Shown in pieces: positions 9,251 to 22,171 of a stretch of 64,000 nt of DNA. Below the pieces are notes generated by a model, which saw only the letters and a program-made list of their open reading frames with translations, was not told where the DNA came from and ran no database searches. This DNA comes from Psychrobacter sp. LV10R520-6 (GTDB lineage Bacteria; Pseudomonadota; Gammaproteobacteria; Pseudomonadales; Moraxellaceae): NCBI RefSeq assembly GCF_900182925.1, contig NZ_LT900024.1:2728001-2792000 (forward strand). The letters are read 5' to 3'. Numbering within the stretch: position 1 is the stretch's first letter; each line of letters starts with the position of its first letter. The position numbers were made by a program, and so were the translations under genes.

Positions 9251-10942
9251 TTAGTCAAGAACCTTAACAGTACGCAGCTTCTGTTCCTCTTGAACTTTTT
9301 TATTGACGATATATTGATGGGTCATACTAAACAAGTTATTCACCGTCCAGTACAATACCAGACCTGCAGGGAAGAACAGCATGAAAGCGGTAAAGATAAT
9401 CGGTAAAAACTTCATTACTTTTGCTTGCATGGGATCAGTTGGCTGCGGGTTTAGCTGCTGCTGAACAAACATAGAAGCGCCCATTAGCAGTGGCAAAATA
9501 AACCAAGGATCCATCGCTGACAAATCCTGAATCCATAATATCCATGGGGCATGGCGTAATTCGACACTTTCAACCAGTACCCAATACAAGGCTAAAAAGA
9601 TAGGCATTTGCATTAGAATAGGCAAACAACCCGCCATTGGATTGACCTTTTCTTCCTTGTAGATACCCATCATTTCTTGCGACATCTTCATCTTATCGCT
9701 GCCGTGCTCTTCTTTAAGCGCTGCTAAACGCGGTGCAATAGCACGCATCTTCGCCATCGAATAGTAGCTCTTATTAGAGAACCACATCAAGGCAAATTTA
9801 ACTAAAACTGTCAAACCAATGATTGACCAGCCCCAGTTGCCAATGATGTTATGAATACCATCAAGTATCGCAAATAGTATTTTTGAGATTGGCCATAATA
9901 GACCATAATCGACTGTCTGATTCAGACCAACAGCGACGTCTTTGAGCTCAGCCTGTACTTTTGGCCCTGCGTATAGCGTCGCATTCAACGTTGCTTGCTT
10001 ATTCATTGCAACATTAATAGGCTGACTATTAAAACCAATAAAGTATTCATCGCCGGTTTCACGGCTAAAGAATTGACCGGTAAAGTTATCAGGTGCCCAT
10101 GCGGATACAAAGTAATGCTGCACGATACCGACCCAACCTTTATCACTGGTTGCGGTCAACTCACCATCACTAAAGTCATCAAACTTCAGCTTATTATAAG
10201 GATCATCAGGTGTCCCCCAAGCGCCACCTAAATAGGTCGCCATACTCAGCGCGCCTTTGCCGGACATGCCCGGGTCTTCACTGTCATCACGCTTTAATTG
10301 CGCAAATAACTGTCCTTGCCATGGCTGCGTAGACGCGTTCTGAATTTGATAGCTGACATCAATAGGGTACTTATCATGGGTAAAGGTAAAGGTCTTAGTA
10401 ATCGTAACGCCATTTTTTTTATAAGTCAGCGGTACTGATAACGTTTGCTGACCCTCTTTCATGACGTAGTTATTAGCAGTATGACTGTAATTGGCGCGAC
10501 CTTCCGCAGTATCAATACCGTCTTTACCAATCAAACCAGACTGAGCCACATAGACACGATTGCTATCATTCTCTAGCAATACAAAAGGCTCATCACCATC
10601 GAGCTTCGCGTCATACTGCTTAAGGGCAGCATAGACAACATCGCCGCCTTCTGGATTGATTTTAATATCATAGCGATTGGTCGTTACCGTGATGAGACCG
10701 GCATCTTTAGCCGATGCAGTCGGAGCGGTTACTGCCAAGCCAGCATCAGTAGGTAGCGTTTGTACCGGAATGTCACCTGCTGCACCAGTAGTAGATGGAA
10801 TATCAGCACCTACCGAGGTTGCAGTTTGTGGCACTGCGTCCACAGCGGGCGCATCAGCATAATCATCTCGCCATGCCAAAATCAGCAGATAAGCGGTGAT
10901 TAACATCGCAACGATGATCATCACCCGAAATATCTTTTGCAT
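9251..10942 (-). CDS. yidC: Membrane protein insertase YidC
   Basis: Inserts proteins into the inner membrane, alone or with SecYEG. An N-terminal transmembrane anchor is followed by a large periplasmic beta domain (about 90-340) and the conserved C-terminal insertase core with about five membrane segments (WGWSIIGLTVLVK, NPMAGCLPILMQMPIF, LYWTVNNLFS). The start at 10942 (MQKIF) is chosen because AGGA lies 7 nt upstream; an ATG two codons earlier is too close to it. It belongs to the conserved rpmH-rnpA-yidD-yidC-mnmE block. Confidence 0.97.
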   Translation of the reverse strand: MQKIFRVMIIVAMLITAYLLILAWRDDYADAPAVDAVPQTATSVGADIPSTTGAAGDIPVQTLPTDAGLAVTAPTASAKDAGLITVTTNRYDIKINPEGGDVVYAALKQYDAKLDGDEPFVLLENDSNRVYVAQSGLIGKDGIDTAEGRANYSHTANNYVMKEGQQTLSVPLTYKKNGVTITKTFTFTHDKYPIDVSYQIQNASTQPWQGQLFAQLKRDDSEDPGMSGKGALSMATYLGGAWGTPDDPYNKLKFDDFSDGELTATSDKGWVGIVQHYFVSAWAPDNFTGQFFSRETGDEYFIGFNSQPINVAMNKQATLNATLYAGPKVQAELKDVAVGLNQTVDYGLLWPISKILFAILDGIHNIIGNWGWSIIGLTVLVKFALMWFSNKSYYSMAKMRAIAPRLAALKEEHGSDKMKMSQEMMGIYKEEKVNPMAGCLPILMQMPIFLALYWVLVESVELRHAPWILWIQDLSAMDPWFILPLLMGASMFVQQQLNPQPTDPMQAKVMKFLPIIFTAFMLFFPAGLVLYWTVNNLFSMTHQYIVNKKVQEEQKLRTVKVLD

Positions 10943-11138
10943 AAACATATCCTAGAGTGAAAAATTTGAGCGTATGCCATGACCAAAACCCAGTAGTAGC
11001 CTTTATGGGGCGCCACCACACTAGAAGTCATTGACATAAAATGCTCATCATTTTACTAAAAAACCACCTTAAATGATACCAATAGTATAGATAAGCTGGT
11101 AAGCAGTCTAAAGCACTAAAACAGCGTTGAAGTTATTG

Positions 11139-11528
11139 TTATCTCATAAGATAATTTAAGCGAGCACCATAGCTACTATCATCACGATAGACAAAGTTAT
11201 GCCTAGGTGTTGCAACAGTGGGTGTGTTCGCATGAGAGCAAGGCAAAGTAAAGGGTAAATAATGATAAGCATAAGTTGCAAGAGGTAACGGTACAAAGTC
11301 TATGCCATGCCCACCCCATGGCTGACAGCGACCAATACGTTTTAACAGTAACCAACTGCCCACCCAAACCCCATGCCATGCTAATGCCTGTTTGCCGTAA
11401 TTTGAGCATGTTGGATAATATCGACAGCGAGCAGGCGTTATAGGGCTTATTACTTTTTGATAAATAAGTATAAAACAATAAAATAATTTATAAAAAAAAT
11501 TATTTATAAATTTAATTAAAAAATACAT
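11139..11528 (-). CDS. yidD: Membrane protein insertion efficiency factor YidD
   Basis: Small membrane-associated protein that assists YidC. It shows the hallmark CRYYPTCSNYGKQAL, the downstream RIGRCQPWGGHGIDFVP and three conserved cysteines. At 129 residues it is longer than the usual 70-90 because of a C-terminal tail. It starts one base after the rnpA stop codon, which suggests translational coupling. The first ~22 codons are almost pure A+T (2 G/C in 60 bases, 11461-11520), unlike the rest of the gene. Confidence 0.94.
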   Translation of the reverse strand: MYFLIKFINNFFYKLFYCFILIYQKVISPITPARCRYYPTCSNYGKQALAWHGVWVGSWLLLKRIGRCQPWGGHGIDFVPLPLATYAYHYLPFTLPCSHANTPTVATPRHNFVYRDDSSYGARLNYLMR

Positions 11529-11529
11529 T

Positions 11530-11901
11530 TTAATTTTTTTCTATTTTTTTAAAAATATTGTTTATCTGGTTATTTAATTCTTTCTTATCAAGATCTTTTA
11601 TAGATCTTTTAATAATAAAGACAATATCTTTATTTTCTAGCTTATAAGCTTGCCCACGAAATTGCTCCCGTATTTTTCGCTTAATTAAATTACGAGTAAC
11701 GGCAGTAGGTACTTTACGTTTGGTAATAGCCATACCTATACGTGGTTGATCGTGCGTATTAGAGCGTACAAAGGCCATCAAATGACTTTGATGTAGCTTA
11801 CGCTCAGGTGCATCAAACACCTCACGAAAGGCCGCTGGGGTGAGCAGACGCTGCTCTTTAGTAAAACAAGCAGCAGGTATAACTGAGACGGTATTGGGCA
11901 T
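11530..11901 (-). CDS. rnpA: Ribonuclease P protein component
   Basis: Protein subunit of RNase P, which trims the 5' leader of tRNA precursors. It shows RIGMAITKRKVPTAVTRNLIKRKIREQFR, the RNA-binding signature, preceded by LTPAAFREVF. The length is 123 residues. The C-terminal part (IFKKIEKN) is encoded by extremely AT-rich DNA continuous with the start of yidD. It lies downstream of rpmH, with a possible attenuator hairpin between them. Confidence 0.95.
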   Translation of the reverse strand: MPNTVSVIPAACFTKEQRLLTPAAFREVFDAPERKLHQSHLMAFVRSNTHDQPRIGMAITKRKVPTAVTRNLIKRKIREQFRGQAYKLENKDIVFIIKRSIKDLDKKELNNQINNIFKKIEKN

Positions 11902-11975
11902 AGTACAACCTAAAATAAGAGCTAATGGCAGTTATAAAATAAAGAGATAGAATGAGCGATACAAAATGCAGCGAC

Positions 11976-12002
11976 AAAAAAAGCGCCAATGCGGGCGCTT
12001 TT
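11976..12002 (-). terminator. Terminator or attenuator hairpin between rpmH and rnpA
   Basis: On the minus strand AAGCGCCC-GCATT-GGCGCTT is followed by a run of T. Placed between rpmH and rnpA, it may lower rnpA expression relative to L34. Confidence 0.75.
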
Positions 12003-12126
12003 AATATATGGCTATGTGTAAGTTGTGGTCAATAGCTAGCGTGATTCATAAATACGTGATCTATAAATAATAGACACACAACAGGTATCATGAGCCATGG
12101 TCATCGTATATTACCGATTAATTAGA

Positions 12127-12261
12127 TTATACGGTAAGACGATGACGGCCTTTAGCGCGGCGACGTGCTAAGACTTGACGGCCTTTCTTAGTAGCCATAC
12201 GAGCACGGAAACCGTGAGTACGCTTACGTTTGATCACGCTTGGTTGGAATGTACGTTTCAT
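12127..12261 (-). CDS. rpmH: 50S ribosomal protein L34
   Basis: A 44-residue basic protein beginning [19 protein letters not shown] and ending GRHRLTV. It is a near-invariant L34 sequence of the normal length. The gene is first in the leftward rpmH-rnpA-yidD-yidC block and adjacent to the origin region. A good sigma-70-type promoter lies about 45-70 bp upstream. Confidence 0.98.
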   Translation of the reverse strand: MKRTFQPSVIKRKRTHGFRARMATKKGRQVLARRRAKGRHRLTV

Positions 12262-12305
12262 AACTCACCTATCAAAATAATGGACTAAATTCGTAATAGC
12301 GAAGG

Positions 12306-12334
12306 ATTATATCATTTTAGAAAATTTTCGTCAA
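12306..12334 (-). promoter_or_regulatory. Sigma-70-type promoter of rpmH
   Basis: On the minus strand, TTGACG (12329-12334) and TATAAT (12306-12311) are separated by exactly 17 bp, a near-consensus promoter just upstream of rpmH. Confidence 0.85.
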
Positions 12335-12477
12335 TCTACTAATCCTCTTTACTAAATATTTTTTACTAATGTCTGTGGAGAATCAAAACCACTGAGCTAA
12401 GTTTCAGGTTATTATTATGAATTATACTTCACTGTAAAAAATGGAATTAGAGTGTTTTTTTATTGTAGTTTACAAAG

Positions 12478-12712
12478 TTATCCACAGAAAAATCCGTGTT
12501 CTATAATAATTAAAGATTAATATATATAAGTATTGTTGTTATTGGGAGGCATAATATCTGTGGTTAAGTCACTTTTATCCTTTGTTATCAAAAGACTACA
12601 CTAGGGGTAACCCTGTGGACAACCTGTGGGTGAAATATGGATAACTTTGTATTATGACTTATCCACAAAACTATCCACAGCCTTATCCACAAAAAATAAG
12701 ATGTTATCCACA
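12478..12712. promoter_or_regulatory. oriC: Replication origin (oriC) DnaA-box cluster
   Basis: Perfect TTATCCACA boxes occur at 12478, 12659, 12683 and 12704. Near matches are CTATCCACA at 12671, TGTGGACAA at 12614 (reverse), TATGGATAA at 12636 (reverse) and TGTGGTTAA at 12559 (reverse). A very AT-rich stretch between about 12495 and 12545 is a candidate unwinding element. The cluster lies in the rpmH-dnaA gap where transcription diverges, the usual gammaproteobacterial oriC position. The boundaries are approximate. Confidence 0.9.
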
Positions 12713-12859
12713 GGCGTTTATGTTAGATTGGCATCCAGCGCAAATAACCGTTTTGTGCCTTTAATTTTGGGCGGCTCGTAGACTCTATGCTGGTTATTAT
12801 AGGGATGACATGAGTGCTCAAATAGTTGAATTACTTTGGTTATGAGGTTAGTATTTTCC

Positions 12860-14347
12860 ATGATAGACACTGCTACACTTTGGGATAAATGCTTAGATGA
12901 CTTACGCTATCATGTCAAAGATAACGTATTCACTATGTGGTTGAGACCCCTGTCGGCACATCAAGAAGCACAAACACTAGTCATTCGCGCCCCTAATGAT
13001 TATTTTGTCTCTTACATCAAAAAAAATCATTTGCATGACATTCAGGAATTGGTAGCTAAGCACAGCCAAGGTAGCATTGAAGAGGTCATCGTCCGAGTTG
13101 ATAATGCCAATCATAGTGATAACACCAGTTATGAGACCGAAGATAATGAGTCTCAAACACCAGGCTCTTTATTCAGTGAGGATGGCCTCTCCCCTCCCCT
13201 AGGGTCTCAAGCATCAAAAGCTAATAACAAGAATGTAGATAGCCATTCAAATAATAACTTAAACAATCATGCAGACAGCGACGGCAATATGCAGCACGCT
13301 GCGCTTGTTGAGGCCGCCGATGCCAAGTCGTTAAGCTATCTGAACCCTGATTTTACCTTCGAAACTTTTGTTACTGGTAAATCTAATAACCTTGCCTATA
13401 AGGCCTGTTATGAGTTAAGTAAGCGTCAGTCAAAAAATCGTCACAATCCTCTATTTATATACGGACCTTCTGGTTTGGGAAAAACGCATTTAATGCATTC
13501 GGTAGCGCATCGCTATTTAAAAAATAATAGGAGTTTTTATTATTTCACTTCTGAAAAATTTATTAATCAATTAGTATATTCATTAAGAAACAATAAAATA
13601 GAAGATTTTAAAAAGAAAATAAAAAAAGTAGATTTATTAATTGTTGATGATATTCATGTATTGGCCGGTAAAACTAAAAGTAGCAATGAATTCTTAACAT
13701 TATTTGCTGATTTTACCAGTGGTGATAAGCAACTTATTTTAGCTTCTGACCGTCATCCTTCACAAATGACTGAGTTTGATGAACGCTTTCGCTCGCGTTT
13801 TTCTTGGGGTTTAACGGTAGCCGTTGATCCACCTGAGATTGATACACGTGTGCAGATATTACAGAAAAAAGCAGCTTGGTATGGGATGACGTTACCCAAA
13901 GACTGCGCGCTATTTATTGCTCAAAATGTGGTCTCTAATGTCAGACGTTTGGAGGGCGCGTTAAATCAGGTATTTGCTAACGCTAACTTAACGGGTGCGC
14001 CGATCACGCTTGAAATGGTGCAATATGCGTTAAAAGATATTGTAGCCATGCGTGTACAAGCCGTTAATATGGATAATATCCGTAAAGTGGTCGCTGAATA
14101 TTACGATGTAAGCGTTAAAGATTTAATGGGTCGCAAACGTACACGCAGTATTGCCCGCCCGCGCCAGATCGCTATGGCATTATCGCGCGAGCTCACTGGT
14201 GATAGTTATCCAGATATCGGACAGTCATTTGGGGGTCGCGATCATACAACGGTGATGCATGGCTGTGACAAGGTGGCGCAACTGCGAGCGGCAGACCCTG
14301 CTTTTGATAAGGATTACAAGTCGTTAGCGATGATGCTACAAGCATAA
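12860..14347 (+). CDS. dnaA: Chromosomal replication initiator protein DnaA
   Basis: Binds DnaA boxes and unwinds oriC. Domain I (LWDKCLDDLRYHVKDNVFTMWLRPL) leads into a low-complexity Asn/Ser-rich domain II linker. The AAA+ domain has Walker A GPSGLGKTHLMH and Walker B LLIVDDIHV, and the C-terminal DNA-binding domain ends in GGRDHTTVMHGCDKV. The start at 12860 (MIDTATLW) fits the family; an ATG 24 bp upstream is also open. A patch within the AAA+ region is strikingly AT-rich (8 G/C in 60 bases, 13561-13620) compared with the rest of the gene. Confidence 0.97.
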   Translation: MIDTATLWDKCLDDLRYHVKDNVFTMWLRPLSAHQEAQTLVIRAPNDYFVSYIKKNHLHDIQELVAKHSQGSIEEVIVRVDNANHSDNTSYETEDNESQTPGSLFSEDGLSPPLGSQASKANNKNVDSHSNNNLNNHADSDGNMQHAALVEAADAKSLSYLNPDFTFETFVTGKSNNLAYKACYELSKRQSKNRHNPLFIYGPSGLGKTHLMHSVAHRYLKNNRSFYYFTSEKFINQLVYSLRNNKIEDFKKKIKKVDLLIVDDIHVLAGKTKSSNEFLTLFADFTSGDKQLILASDRHPSQMTEFDERFRSRFSWGLTVAVDPPEIDTRVQILQKKAAWYGMTLPKDCALFIAQNVVSNVRRLEGALNQVFANANLTGAPITLEMVQYALKDIVAMRVQAVNMDNIRKVVAEYYDVSVKDLMGRKRTRSIARPRQIAMALSRELTGDSYPDIGQSFGGRDHTTVMHGCDKVAQLRAADPAFDKDYKSLAMMLQA

Positions 14348-14563
14348 TAGAGGTCAGTATTACTAGTGTGTTTTAGCCCGTAAATATGGTTTATAATGGT
14401 TCAAAACAAAACGTGGTTGCTTATAAACATCGTCTTGTTAGTAATTATATTAACTGTCACTTTATATGCTTATATCTATATAACTAAGAGTCGCTAATTT
14501 AGCTTAAAGACATTGAAATAAAACTCAGTAAAATAATAGTCATTCAAATAAGAGTAACTCAGC

Positions 14564-15739
14564 ATGCAATTATCGATTAATCGAGAGTCGTTACTAAAAG
14601 CCATTAATTTAATCGCCAAGGCTGCCGATAAACGCCATAACATGGTTATCTTAGGCAATATCAAGCTGCAGCTGTCTGAATCTGAGCTGATATTAACCGC
14701 TTCTGACTTAGAAGTAGAGCTGACGTCAACTCTTAAATTAACTGCGGGCGCTTGTATTGAGCCCGGTACGACTACCTTACCGGCGATGAAACTAAAAGAT
14801 ATTTGCAAGTCATTACCTGGTCAAGCACAGGTCAATCTTGCGACCCAAGAAAACGAGCGCTGTCTACTCACTAGTGGCAAAAGCCGCTTTACGTTGGGGA
14901 CGCTACCAAGCGAGGACTACCCAAGTTTGGGCAATCCTGAAAATATTACGCCACTTACTATCAGCCGTAGCCGTCTAACTGACTTAATACATAAGACTCA
15001 GTTTGCGATGGCAATTCAAGATGTGCGTTATTATTTAACCGGTATGCTGTTTGATGTCTCGCAGCAGCAGCTAACGACTGTTGCTACCGACGGTCATAGA
15101 TTGGCCTTAGCTCGTAGTGTCATTGATGTTAGCGCGGATCTAAATATGCAGGCTATCTTACCGCGCAAAGCGGTGATTGAGCTTGAGCGTTTAACCACTG
15201 AGTTGGGCAAAATGCTCAGCGATCAAGACAACGCGGTGACGTTAAGCTTCGGTCGTGAGTTTTTGCAAGTGAGCTTACCGTTTGGCGATGTGGATAGCAC
15301 AGGACAAGTCAGCCAAGATTTAATGGTGACGTTCACTGCGCGTCTTATTGATGGTAAATTTCCTGACTATCGTCGTGTTATGCCTAGCAGTACCGATAAA
15401 TTAGCGTTATTTAATCAAGAAAAAATGACTGATGTACTGCGCCGTGTGGCTATTTTAAGTAATGAGAAGTCTCGCGGTGTGGTATTTAATTTCGCCAGCG
15501 ACGGTATGGTGGAAGTACGCGCTAACAATGCTGAACAAGATGAAGCGGTTGAGATGATACAAGCCAAGTATGAAGGTGAGCCGATGGAGCTGTCGTTTAA
15601 TGCCGCTTATCTACAAGACGTGCTTGGCGTTATCCAAGGTGATCTACAGATGCATATGAGCCAATCCAATGCCTCAGTACTGGTCAATCAGCTTAATGAT
15701 GACTTACATCAGTATGTGATTATGCCAATGCGCATATAG
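14564..15739 (+). CDS. dnaN: DNA polymerase III beta sliding clamp
   Basis: Ring-shaped processivity clamp for the replicative polymerase. The 391-residue protein begins MQLSINRESLLKAINLI and ends with the typical YVIMPMRI. Three clamp domains are covered, with the conserved FTLGTLPSEDYPSL and ATDGHRLAL segments. It follows dnaA in the standard dnaA-dnaN-recF-gyrB order, with a 216-bp gap that may hold its own promoter. Confidence 0.98.
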   Translation: MQLSINRESLLKAINLIAKAADKRHNMVILGNIKLQLSESELILTASDLEVELTSTLKLTAGACIEPGTTTLPAMKLKDICKSLPGQAQVNLATQENERCLLTSGKSRFTLGTLPSEDYPSLGNPENITPLTISRSRLTDLIHKTQFAMAIQDVRYYLTGMLFDVSQQQLTTVATDGHRLALARSVIDVSADLNMQAILPRKAVIELERLTTELGKMLSDQDNAVTLSFGREFLQVSLPFGDVDSTGQVSQDLMVTFTARLIDGKFPDYRRVMPSSTDKLALFNQEKMTDVLRRVAILSNEKSRGVVFNFASDGMVEVRANNAEQDEAVEMIQAKYEGEPMELSFNAAYLQDVLGVIQGDLQMHMSQSNASVLVNQLNDDLHQYVIMPMRI

Positions 15740-15865
15740 TGATTAGTATTTATTACCAAATCTACTTAACTGAGCTATCTAAATGAGTTACTAAGCCAGT
15801 TCCATTTAATTACCGCAACTTATTCATACGATGATAGGCAATATAAACGGGCGGTTATAAGTATT

Positions 15866-17092
15866 ATGATTGAACGTCTACAAGTCTCGCATCTGCGTAA
15901 CCTTAGTCAAGTTAACCTACAGACGGCCGCCTGTAATGTCATTATTGGCGCCAACGGTAGTGGTAAAACCTCGCTGCTGGAAGCAATATTCTTACTGTCG
16001 CGCGGTAAAAGCTTCCGTCATAGTCAGCCCAAACGCTACGTCCAACATCATCAGCCAGCAGCAATAGTACATGCTGAGCTTACCGATGGTAGTACCTTAG
16101 CCATTCAAAAACAAACTGATGCGACGACCGTTCTACGTCTGAATCAAACCACTGTTTATAATCAGAGCATCTTAACGGAGCAGCTGCCAACGCTATTGAT
16201 AGACCCATCAACGATGGATATGCTAGAGCAGGGCAGTGCCAGTCGTCGGCAGTTACTAGACTGGTTAGTGTTTCACATGAAACAAGGCTTCCATCCGCAA
16301 TGGGTGGCTTATCAACGCTTATTAAAGCAGCGTAATAGTCTGCTTAAACAAACCAAGCATCTATCTCAGAGCCAGCATGCAGAGCTAAAAGCATGGGATA
16401 AGGGGCTAGCCAGTCATGCCGCGCTCATTCACCATTACCGCGTGCGTATTTTTGAGGCATGGCAGCCTTATTTTGAAGAAAGTATTCAGCAACTGTTACC
16501 GTCTTATGCCCAGCAGCTGAGCTTAAGCTATAATGCCGGTTATGATGCTAGTATTCCTCTTGATGAACAGCTAGCAGAGCGCTTAACACAAGATTTGCAA
16601 TTGGGTTATACCCGTATCGGCAGCCACCGTGCTGATATTCATGTCCATTGGCGTTCTGAAAATAATAGCCAATCCGTGACTGATACCGCGATGGAAAAAG
16701 AGTCTCCCTCTGATAAAGTCGTTAAGCTACCCACAATAAAAGAACAAGCAGCAAATATACTGTCTCGCGGTGAAAAAAAACTGTTGATAACCGCGTTGCG
16801 TTTGTCGCAATTACCTTTGCTACTTAGTAGCTCAGAGCTACTCAATAGTACAGAGGGAGCAGGTGCTGCACAAATTTCTAATCATGCCAATGCCACCCCT
16901 GTGGTCTTGCTCGATGACATCACCGCAGAGTTAGATGATAGGGCTATAGATATTCTATTATCAACTTTAGCGCAACTGCCTTGTCAGGTCATAATGACCA
17001 GTTTGACTGCTGATGTTTTACCGCTTATTGATAAATACTGGTCAACATCAAACGTGTTTCACGTGAAACATGGCGTACTTTCACCTTATTAA
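15866..17092 (+). CDS. recF: DNA replication and repair protein RecF
   Basis: SMC-like ATPase that helps load RecA at gaps via RecFOR. It has Walker A GANGSGKTSLLEAI, a signature region ILSRGEKKLLITALRLSQL and Walker B VVLLDDITAELD. At 408 residues it is longer than the ~360 typical. The extra length includes a hydrophilic insert before the signature motif (about 16660-16740) and another before Walker B. Two parS-like sites lie inside the gene, one of them just before its end. Confidence 0.95.
   Translation: MIERLQVSHLRNLSQVNLQTAACNVIIGANGSGKTSLLEAIFLLSRGKSFRHSQPKRYVQHHQPAAIVHAELTDGSTLAIQKQTDATTVLRLNQTTVYNQSILTEQLPTLLIDPSTMDMLEQGSASRRQLLDWLVFHMKQGFHPQWVAYQRLLKQRNSLLKQTKHLSQSQHAELKAWDKGLASHAALIHHYRVRIFEAWQPYFEESIQQLLPSYAQQLSLSYNAGYDASIPLDEQLAERLTQDLQLGYTRIGSHRADIHVHWRSENNSQSVTDTAMEKESPSDKVVKLPTIKEQAANILSRGEKKLLITALRLSQLPLLLSSSELLNSTEGAGAAQISNHANATPVVLLDDITAELDDRAIDILLSTLAQLPCQVIMTSLTADVLPLIDKYWSTSNVFHVKHGVLSPY
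16270..16283. promoter_or_regulatory. parS-like site inside recF (one-base variant)
   Basis: GTTTCACATGAAAC, encoding part of VFHMKQ. Confidence 0.6.
17056..17069. promoter_or_regulatory. parS-like site near the recF 3' end
   Basis: Perfect GTTTCACGTGAAAC, extending to the 16-bp palindrome TGTTTCACGTGAAACA, the best match to the general parS consensus in the window. It encodes VFHVKH, eight codons before the recF stop. Confidence 0.8.
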
Positions 17093-17189
17093 TAATTGCT
17101 TATCTATTTTTATCCTTATTCTAGTGTCTTTATTCTAATTTCTTAATCCTATTACCTTTATTAACCCTATAGTCAGTTCACAATAGAAA

Positions 17190-17335
17190 AGAGTCGTGTA
17201 TAGCAACGTGCTACTGGTATAAATTTTTCTTGCGTGCGGTTCGCAAGCGGGACAGAGGCTGCAAAACGTTTGTTACAGTAGCATCCCAGTAGCACTGTAT
17301 CGTTTTAAATTGAATCGACTATATCTAATATTTTT
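17190..17335 (+). repeat. Interspersed palindromic repeat, copy C
   Basis: Copy in the recF-gyrB gap, closest to copy B. Shared segments are AGCAACGTGCTACTGGTATA, TTCGCAAGCG and the tail TTTTAAATTGAATCGACTAT. Confidence 0.65.
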
Positions 17336-20500
<3,165 letters not shown>

Positions 20501-20528
20501 TATTTGAAATTCATCTACTAATTCTATA

Positions 20529-20558
20529 AAGTCATCTTGTTAGCAGGGTGACTTTTTT
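20529..20558 (+). terminator. gyrB terminator
   Basis: Imperfect hairpin AAGTCATC-TTGTTAGCA-GGGTGACTT followed by T6. It is directly followed by a parS-like site. Confidence 0.7.
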
Positions 20559-20572
20559 GTTTCACATGAAAC
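20559..20572. promoter_or_regulatory. parS-like site after the gyrB terminator (one-base variant)
   Basis: GTTTCACATGAAAC beginning immediately after the terminator T-tract. Confidence 0.65.
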
Positions 20573-20606
20573 ATTATAATAATAAAATATCAGTAGGAAG
20601 GATATC

Positions 20607-22085
20607 ATGTTAAATTCAGAACAAAAGCAGCTTTTAGCGCAATTATCAAACACAACGCTAGTTAACTTTGTAGCTGATATATATGGTATGGACAAGATAT
20701 TAGATAAAAAAATTGAGCGTCTGCTGCTTCAGTCAGATAAACCTAAGCTTATAAAAAAATTGACCACAACGCTAAAAGGTCTCAAAAGACGGCGTAAATT
20801 TATTGATTATTGGGAGTCCAGTGAATTTGCCACTGAGCTTCATCATTTAGCCAGCGATGTCATGAGCCTTTATCCTGAACAGCCAAGTAAATGTTTAGAA
20901 TTAATAGAGTTGTTTATCGAATCGACCAATAGCAGTCTGGAGCGTTGTGATGATTCTAATGGTGAGGTCGGTGGTATATACAATGACTTAGCACAATCTT
21001 GGTTAACGGTTGCTAGTACTTGCTATAAGCAAGAAAAAAGCAGTTTGCCTATTGATGAGCAAGATATACTAAGCCAAGCATGGCAAGAAAAAGTAAAAGC
21101 CATGATTAGTGATAATGACTACGGCACTAAAGATGACATATTGTTGGGGGTTAATCAGCTTTTATCAGAGTCTGAGATACGTGGTTTAATTATTGATTAT
21201 CAGCAGTATTACGACGACTTGCTTGTTAAAAATGCGCTCAAGGATAAGGCGAGTAATCAGAAGAAGCTTGTTTACGATGTTGATTACACGATTAATTATG
21301 AAAAAATGAAGACTGAGATTGCCCTTAAATATCTAGCACAAGCGCTGGGCGATGTCGGATTGTTTGAAAAAATTTACCGTAGTATTTATCCTGAGAAACC
21401 ACTACACCCTCATCAATTAGAAGGATTGCTTACGTTTTTGATAAATCACGAAGCTTATGATGTGGCTGAATGCTATTTGCATGAGGAGTGGCAGAGTAAG
21501 AATTTGCAAGAGCAAGTAAAACGGTTGGACTGGTTGAGTAAAATCTATAACAGACAAGATAATATTAAGGCGCTAATAGAAGTACTAGGCGAAGCCTTTG
21601 AGTTACAATCGTCTCCCATGCGCTTAAAGTCGATCATGGCCATTGCTAGTCCCGCTGAGCAAGCTAAATGGCGAAAAAAGGCTTATGAATTGGCAGGGCA
21701 GCAAGAAAGCATTGTGATGGCGACCTCACTATTACTAGAGATTGGAGAGACCGAACTGGCAAATGAAATAGCCGTTACGCGTCATAGCGAGTTCGCAGAT
21801 TTACATTATACAACCCTGACTCAGTTGCTTAAAGAATTACCAGAGGCCACTTATTTGATCCAAGTAATTATTTATCGTAGCTTGCTCAACGATATCTTGG
21901 CTAGTGGCCGTAGCAAAGCCTATGGTCACGGGGCTCGCTATTATAAGAGATTACAGCAAATTGACGAAACGCTAGTAGCTAAACAAATTGATTATCAAAG
22001 CCTGCTTGCGCATAGTATTTATGCTGAAGGCCTACAAGATAGCCATGGCAAAAAGCGTAGTTTTTGGGAACGAGTAAATGAGTGA
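20607..22085 (+). CDS. DUF6880 family protein
   Basis: A 492-residue, largely helical cytoplasmic protein of unknown function. The segment ELIELFIESTNSSLERCDDSNGEVGGIYNDL resembles the conserved core of DUF6880 proteins, preceded by KRRRKFIDYWES. The C-terminal half reads like helical TPR-type repeats. No membrane segments or catalytic motifs were seen. AAGGA precedes the ATG. It stands alone between two terminator-plus-parS junctions. The family assignment is from recall of the motif, not a search. Confidence 0.75.
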   Translation: MLNSEQKQLLAQLSNTTLVNFVADIYGMDKILDKKIERLLLQSDKPKLIKKLTTTLKGLKRRRKFIDYWESSEFATELHHLASDVMSLYPEQPSKCLELIELFIESTNSSLERCDDSNGEVGGIYNDLAQSWLTVASTCYKQEKSSLPIDEQDILSQAWQEKVKAMISDNDYGTKDDILLGVNQLLSESEIRGLIIDYQQYYDDLLVKNALKDKASNQKKLVYDVDYTINYEKMKTEIALKYLAQALGDVGLFEKIYRSIYPEKPLHPHQLEGLLTFLINHEAYDVAECYLHEEWQSKNLQEQVKRLDWLSKIYNRQDNIKALIEVLGEAFELQSSPMRLKSIMAIASPAEQAKWRKKAYELAGQQESIVMATSLLLEIGETELANEIAVTRHSEFADLHYTTLTQLLKELPEATYLIQVIIYRSLLNDILASGRSKAYGHGARYYKRLQQIDETLVAKQIDYQSLLAHSIYAEGLQDSHGKKRSFWERVNE

Positions 22086-22134
22086 AGTGCTATTAATAAA
22101 GGCCAAGCAATTAAAAGATACTTCTACTCTAAAT

Positions 22135-22171
22135 AAAAAAACACCGCTTTGAATATCAAAGCGGTGTTTTT
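22135..22171. terminator. Bidirectional terminator between the DUF6880 gene and rlmF
   Basis: Strong hairpin ACACCGCTTTGA-TA-TCAAAGCGGTGT flanked by A6 and T5. It serves the two convergent genes and is followed by a parS-like site. Confidence 0.85.
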
